Source: Neocallimastix lanati (nom. inval.)
Taxonomy: Eukaryota; Neocallimastigomycota; Neocallimastigomycetes; Neocallimastigales; Neocallimastigaceae
NCBI GenBank assembly: GCA_016946835.1
Contig: JACVTC010000011.1
Location: forward strand, 1,537,001 to 1,601,000
Direction of reading: 5' to 3'
Length of the DNA stretch: 64,000 nucleotides
The notes below the pieces were generated by a model. It was not told the origin of the DNA. It saw only the letters and a program-made list of their open reading frames with translations, and made no database searches. Made by a program: the position numbers and the translations under genes. Numbering within the stretch: position 1 is the stretch's first letter; each line of letters begins with the position of its first letter. Positions 59,330-64,000 of this stretch are shown here, one piece after another.

Positions 59330-59362
59330 GGGAGTTGTCCTTCTCCCATTATTTAGTTTAAA
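59330..59362 (-). promoter_or_regulatory. -1 frameshift signal, element E
   Basis: Element strand: T TTA AAC (59362-59356), one of the most efficient natural slippery heptamers, 8-nt spacer TAAATAAT, then the hairpin GGGAG-AAGGACAA-CTCCC (59347-59330). The pol frame is then open (KLNNGRRTTPVNQ...) into 59233. Confidence 0.87.
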
Positions 59363-60657
59363 TTATTAAAGCTATCTCCATTATTATTATTATTATTTAC
59401 ATTAGCTTTGAAATTACTATTAATATTTGAACTAGTAGTATTAATATCCTGATTTATTCCATTAGAATTTCTATTAAAATTATTATTTCCAGTGGGAATA
59501 TTATTCTCATTAAAATTATTATTATTTCTATTAGCAATATTATTTCCAGTAAATTTATTATTTTTATTAAAGTAATAATTACTACCATTAAAAGAATTAT
59601 TGTAGCCATTTTTATTACTATTATTATAATAATTGTTATATTTATTACTATTATTATTATAATCAAAATTATTATTATAATTATTACCCATATCATTATT
59701 ATTCATATTATAAAGATTATTATTTCTATTACTACCATTATTTTTATTATTAGGACATTCATAAGCTTTATGTCCTACTTGTTTACATGAGTAACACATA
59801 ACTGATTTTCTAGCTTTTGGTTCGTAGTTATTATAGAATCTTCTTGTATCATAAGTATTATTTTGTTGAATTTGTTCTACTCCGTGATAATAATTATTAT
59901 TATTATTAAAACTTTTATTTTTATTGTTACTATATCTACCTGGTGTAAACATTCTATTATTGGTGGAGTTTTTATTTATATAACCCATAACATATGATGA
60001 CGCTTGATATGAATTATCTAAATTATTTCCATGTTCTCTTAAGCTCCTATAAATTGGATGATTTAATAAATTGTTACTATTTTTATTTATGTTGTTTTGA
60101 TATACCATAACATTCTGAGAATTTTTGTTTGTTATAGTTCGTACTTCAGCTTTTTCTGCACGTTCTGCTACTTCGAACGCTTCTGTTAATGTTTTACAGT
60201 TGGCCAAAATTACTTGAGAATGTACATATACCCTATCATGTATAGCATTTAAATAATCATCGACACATATTAATTTTTTATATTCCAAGTCAAGTCGATG
60301 ATAAAGAGTTAAATAATTATAATTAAATCCTTTAATTGTTTCATTTCTTTTTATTTTTAAGGCCTTTAAAATTGAACACTTATCATTTTGAGTAATTTCT
60401 AAATAATCTTCAATGGCTCTCTGGATTTCTTTATATGAGGGAAACCTTTTAACATTATTTCTTGTAGTACATAAAGATTTTAAAAGGTTTTTTATGTCAG
60501 CCTCTACTGCGTTCTTTACCCAAATAAAAATTCTGTTTGGTTCCTCAATGTTGTAAATTTCCATAACATTTTTGAAATCTTCTATCCAAGAATCTATGTC
60601 CTTACCATAATTTGCTAAGTATGGTAAGTCTCTTCTAATTTTCGAAGCGTCCGCCAT
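59353..60657 (-). CDS. Gag of element E
   Basis: 434 aa. N-terminal capsid-like region (about 1-170; SWIEDFKNVMEIYNIEEPNR), then a long Asn/Tyr-rich tail containing a knuckle CYSCKQVGHKAYEC at about residues 289-302 and about 130 low-complexity residues after it. The low-complexity tail beyond the knuckle is unusual compared with the I and C1 gags. It ends NNLN just before the frameshift signal. Confidence 0.9.
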   Translation of the reverse strand: MADASKIRRDLPYLANYGKDIDSWIEDFKNVMEIYNIEEPNRIFIWVKNAVEADIKNLLKSLCTTRNNVKRFPSYKEIQRAIEDYLEITQNDKCSILKALKIKRNETIKGFNYNYLTLYHRLDLEYKKLICVDDYLNAIHDRVYVHSQVILANCKTLTEAFEVAERAEKAEVRTITNKNSQNVMVYQNNINKNSNNLLNHPIYRSLREHGNNLDNSYQASSYVMGYINKNSTNNRMFTPGRYSNNKNKSFNNNNNYYHGVEQIQQNNTYDTRRFYNNYEPKARKSVMCYSCKQVGHKAYECPNNKNNGSNRNNNLYNMNNNDMGNNYNNNFDYNNNSNKYNNYYNNSNKNGYNNSFNGSNYYFNKNNKFTGNNIANRNNNNFNENNIPTGNNNFNRNSNGINQDINTTSSNINSNFKANVNNNNNNGDSFNNLN

Positions 60658-60743
60658 TTATCTAATTATTATTTTAATTTGAAATTATATTCTTATATAC
60701 TTTTACGAGTATAATAATATTATTTTTATTATTGTTATTATTA

Positions 60744-60802
<59 letters not shown>

Positions 60803-61447
60803 TCTTATTTTATATACTATTACTAAAATATTACTATTATTAAAATATTATTTATTATTATTAATTATTAATTCACTATTACTAAAATATTATTTATTAT
60901 TATTAATTATTACTTAATTCACTATTACTAAAATATTATTTATTATTATTAATTATTACTTAATTCACTATTACTAAAATATCATTTATTATTATTAATT
61001 ATTACTTAATTCACTATTACTAAAATATTATTTATTATTATTAATTATTACTTAATTCACTATTACTAAAATATCATTTATTATTATTAATTATTACTTA
61101 ATTCACCATTACTAAAATATTATTTATTATTATTATTAAAATATTATCTATTATTTTTTTTTTTTTCTAAATATTATCACATATACTATTAATAAAATAT
61201 TATTTAATATTAATTTTTATACTAAACTATTACTACTTTTTATTATAATATCATTTCTTAATTAAAGGTTTATTCGTTTTTATACTGGTCCGAATTCCCA
61301 GTTGTCTTTAATTACTAATAAAGATGATAATAAAAAAAAATTAACTATACTAATAATAATAATTAAAGACTTATTCGTTTTTATTCTGGTTCGAACTCCC
61401 AGTTACCTTTAATTATTATTTAATAATAATCATAATAATTTTAGGCG

Positions 61448-61478
<31 letters not shown>

Positions 61479-61607
61479 TTTATATATTACTATTATAAAA
61501 AAATTAATTATTTAATTTTAATTTAATATTAATTATTTAATTGTCTTTATTTTTTAAAAAGTAAATATCAATATAAATATAAATTTCATAATATTCTTGG
61601 TTTGCAC
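60658..61607 (-). other. 5' leader of element E with tandem repeats and hairpins
   Basis: Contains (TTA)n at 60730-60800, six copies of a 46-bp repeat (the word attcactatt at 60871, 60917, 60963 and so on; 60840-61120), and two long hairpins (about 61261-61314 and 61360-61412). Each hairpin runs from AATTAAAG to CTTTAATT with an ACTGGTCCGAA/CTGGTTCGAA core. A T-run lies at 61448-61470. Confidence 0.75.
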
Positions 61608-61624
61608 GCCCGGATTCTCCACCA
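61608..61624 (-). other. Primer-binding site of element E
   Basis: The plus strand reads GCCCGGATTCTCCACCA, a tRNA 3' end with CCA, 4 nt from the LTR. The implied tRNA starts GGAGAAT. It is related to but different from the I/F site. Confidence 0.78.
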
Positions 61625-61628
61625 TTTT

Positions 61629-62245
61629 TGATACGATATTTTATTAAATACCGTATATGTTAGTTGGGCGTTTGTGCAAAAGGGAATTACTCCAAGAATA
61701 TTATATTACAATAATTATATTTACTTTTTATTTATTTATCTTTTATTATTTTATTTATTATATTTTATCATAAAAAAAAATACATGTTTTATTATTATTC
61801 CTTAAAAAAAAAAGAAAATATTTATTTATAAATTATTTTCATAATTATATTTTTTACTAATTTTATAAATTTTATTTATCGAAACACTAAAATTAATTAA
61901 TAAATATAAATATTCATAACTTTTTACTTATAACTATTAATTCATATTGTTTAACATTATTTAAAAATTATTTTAATATTAACATCAATTTAATTAAACA
62001 TTCAATCTCCGTTATAATTAATATAACTAATTTTACTATATTATCAACAATTCTTTTAATATTTTTAATATTATTATTTAATTTAATATTTTAATAATTA
62101 ATAATAATAAATTATCTTTAATAATATATTAATAATATATTTTAAGATTCATTATATAAAATTAATTTTTAATAAATATTTATATTAATAATTTTTCTAA
62201 ATAATTTTTCTATTATTTTCTATTATTTTTACTGGACATGCATCA
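61629..62245 (-). repeat. 5' LTR of element E (about 617 bp)
   Basis: Begins TGATACG after the primer site on the plus strand. The right edge is placed at GCATCA, an imperfect inverted match to TGATAC, directly before CAGT. There is no second copy in the window, so the right boundary is an inference. Confidence 0.6.
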
Positions 62246-62249
62246 CAGT

Positions 62250-62774
62250 TGTTGAGGTTCATATTAGAAAAGGAGTGTGAACATTAAATAAATAGATAAA
62301 TTAAATAATTACTAAATTACACTAAAAGAATTTATTATTACACATTATAAATTAATTTAAAGAAATATTATTAAAAATATTTATTATTTATAAATTATAT
62401 AATTATTTTATTGTTAAAATAACTTTATTAATATTAATATTTATTATTATAACAATATGGGAAACCTTTCAATTATTATTCTTATTTCATTATCACTACT
62501 ATTTCTACTATTTCTTTTCTCAGAAAGGCCCCCTTCATAAAATAATATGGATAATACATATTTTATATTATTTATTTACATTATTAAAACCAATCATATA
62601 AATTAATTAATTACATAAATTTAATATTTAAAATAATAAAATATAACTAATATAAAAATTATTAATATAGAATATAAGAAAATTATTAATAGTAAAGAAT
62701 ATAATAATATATTTTTATATAATAAATTATTAAAAATTTAATTAAAAATATCATTATTATTCTATTCTTTATCA
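62250..62774. repeat. Solo LTR F (525 bp)
   Basis: Differs by only a handful of bases from the LTRs of element F at 24658 and 27152. Perfect 4-bp TSD CAGT (62246-62249 and 62775-62778). Confidence 0.92.
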
Positions 62775-62778
62775 CAGT

Positions 62779-63802
62779 TGGTAGACTCGGGGTTGACACT
62801 TAGATATTTAAAATCAAGCAGGGGGGGACGGGTATTACCCTGCTTTGATTTTAAATAAAAAAAAAAAAAATTCTTTTTTTAAAAGTTATTTATTTATTTT
62901 TTTTTTTATTAATATAAAACTTTTTATTTAAAGTACACATATTTAATTTTTAAGAAATTGTTACAATATTTATATTTTTTTATAAATTTAAAGTATAATT
63001 AATTGTTTATAATTTAAGTAATTTTATAGAATTATTGAATTAATTTTATATCAATAATTCATTTTTGTTTTAATTTTTATAAATATAATAATATAATATT
63101 CAAATATAATTTAATTAAAAATAATTATAAAATAAATATATAGAAAATAGTTTTTACTATTTTCTTTGATATTTTTAAGTTAAATAAATTGTTTTTAAAG
63201 ATTAATATAATAAATTTAATAATCTTTAATTATTTTAAATAATACTTGTAATTATTTTCAAAATAAAATAAAATTTTTATAATATTTAATTAATAAATTT
63301 GATAATATTTAAATAATAATTTTTATAATAAGTAAAAATTTTTAATAATAATTTTTAATAATAAATTTAATTAATAATCTTAATAATTTTATAATAATAT
63401 TTAATAGTTATAATAAATAAATTTTTATAATAATATTTAATAATTTTAATAATTTTATAATATTAATAATTTATAATAATTTTTAGAATAATATTTAATT
63501 AATAATTTTAATAATTTTATAATAATTTTTATAATAATATTTAATTAATATTTTTAATAATTTAGTATCTTAAAAGTATAATTTTAATATTTACAATTGT
63601 ATTTTAATATATACATATATTTAATAATATAACAATAAAGTGATTAATTAAAATTTATTTACATTATTTACAAATTAAAATTAATTTATATCAAAATAAA
63701 TTAAATTTACAATGAGGTTTAGGTTATGAAGAATATAGGAAAGTACAATTTAGTAAAGAATTATTAATAATAAAATAAAGGTTATTAATTCATTCTTTAC
63801 CA
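62779..63802 (-). repeat. 3' LTR of element C2 (1024 bp)
   Basis: Matches 50599-51620 apart from A/T-run length differences and a few bases. TGGTAGACTC at the start, TTTACCA at the end. Confidence 0.93.
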
Positions 63803-63825
63803 TGATGCCCCCTCTAAAACTCAAG

Positions 63826-64000
63826 CTACATCGAAGCTGAGTTATACTTGACTATATTCTTCAAATGAACATTCCTATTCATTTGAATTCCAGAATTTGG
63901 ATCAGCCAAGGTAACCGTATTAAATTGTTTTTTTATAACTTTAAGAGAACCAACAAAATAAGGTTCTAGTTTAGTTCTTGAAAAATTTCTAACTAGAACT
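63826..64000 (-). CDS. Pol C-terminus of element C2 (partial)
   Basis: The last 57 codons of pol plus the stop, open and matching the C1 sequence at 51644-51818 (integrase GPY/F end: VLVRNFSRTKLEPYFVG, NRNVHLKNIVKYNSASM). It is cut by the window edge, so whether C2 carries the two C1 lesions cannot be seen. Confidence 0.88.
   Translation of the reverse strand, partial: VLVRNFSRTKLEPYFVGSLKVIKKQFNTVTLADPNSGIQMNRNVHLKNIVKYNSASM

Larger units (their letters stand above)
56696..62245 (-). mobile_element. Element E: Ty3/gypsy element truncated within RT
   Basis: Has a 5' LTR (61629-62245), primer site, leader, gag, frameshift signal and the first part of pol. Pol stops at the very start of RT (YRISKVQADALKKEY), after which the sequence joins C1. 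The rest of pol and the 3' LTR are missing. The right flank CAGT is shared with the TSD of solo LTR F. Confidence 0.82.
62779..64000 (-). mobile_element. Element C2: second copy of C, continues beyond the window
   Basis: An LTR of the C family (62779-63802), then the polypurine tract and the 3' end of pol, apparently identical to C1 in the overlap. The left flank is CAGT. Confidence 0.92.

Overview
The window is an extremely AT-rich eukaryotic contig, most likely from an early-diverging fungus. The anaerobic gut fungi (Neocallimastigomycota) fit best. The reasons are short AT-rich GT-AG introns, Asn-rich proteins, a fungal-type SH3-WW-RasGEF Ras activator, a Ssn3/Srb10-like CDK8, and abundant Ty3/gypsy elements, some with chromodomains. 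The lineage is an inference from gene architecture and base composition; a dictyostelid is the main alternative.

Left third (1-15.6 kb), host-like part. Short, decayed Ty1/copia and LINE scraps (78-358) are followed by 2 kb of mini- and microsatellite (953-3014). Then come two convergent spliced genes: a 14-exon Cdc25-type Ras GEF (4688-10355, +) and an 11-exon CDK8/SSN3 Mediator kinase (11227-14327, -). I rebuilt both exon by exon and both keep an open frame. A second copia scrap lies at 15437-15597.

Right three quarters (15.7-64 kb), a nested LTR-retrotransposon pile. Element A (-, Tf1/sushi-like chromovirus with one 1440-aa gag-pol) has its 5' LTR interrupted at 22068 by element B (+, related but internally deleted). 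The B 5' LTR is split in two: its first 16 or so bases lie at 22069-22769 and it resumes at 45257. In between sit solo LTRs D, C and G, the non-autonomous element F, the nearly complete element H, the unclassified insert J and the intact element I. The B 3' LTR is hit at the same place by solo LTR K and by element C1. C1 is fused to a truncated element E. E is followed by another F solo LTR and a second C copy (C2) that runs off the window.

How the parts work together. Target-site duplications (TSDs) could be read for most insertions and they reconstruct the nesting. Nearly all insertions strike the first ~17 nt of the B LTR. This is 19-23 bp upstream of a tRNA-like pol III promoter (box A at 45276, box B at 45320, spacing 44 nt, T-run terminator), the placement Ty3 uses at tRNA genes. 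The B LTR thus looks like a tRNA mimic that acts as an integration trap. The H, I, C and E elements share a -1 frameshift signal: a slippery UUUAAAY, exactly 8 nt of spacer, and a GGGAG/CTCCC hairpin at each gag-pol junction. A and B are instead single-ORF elements with a putative U5/primer-site hairpin.
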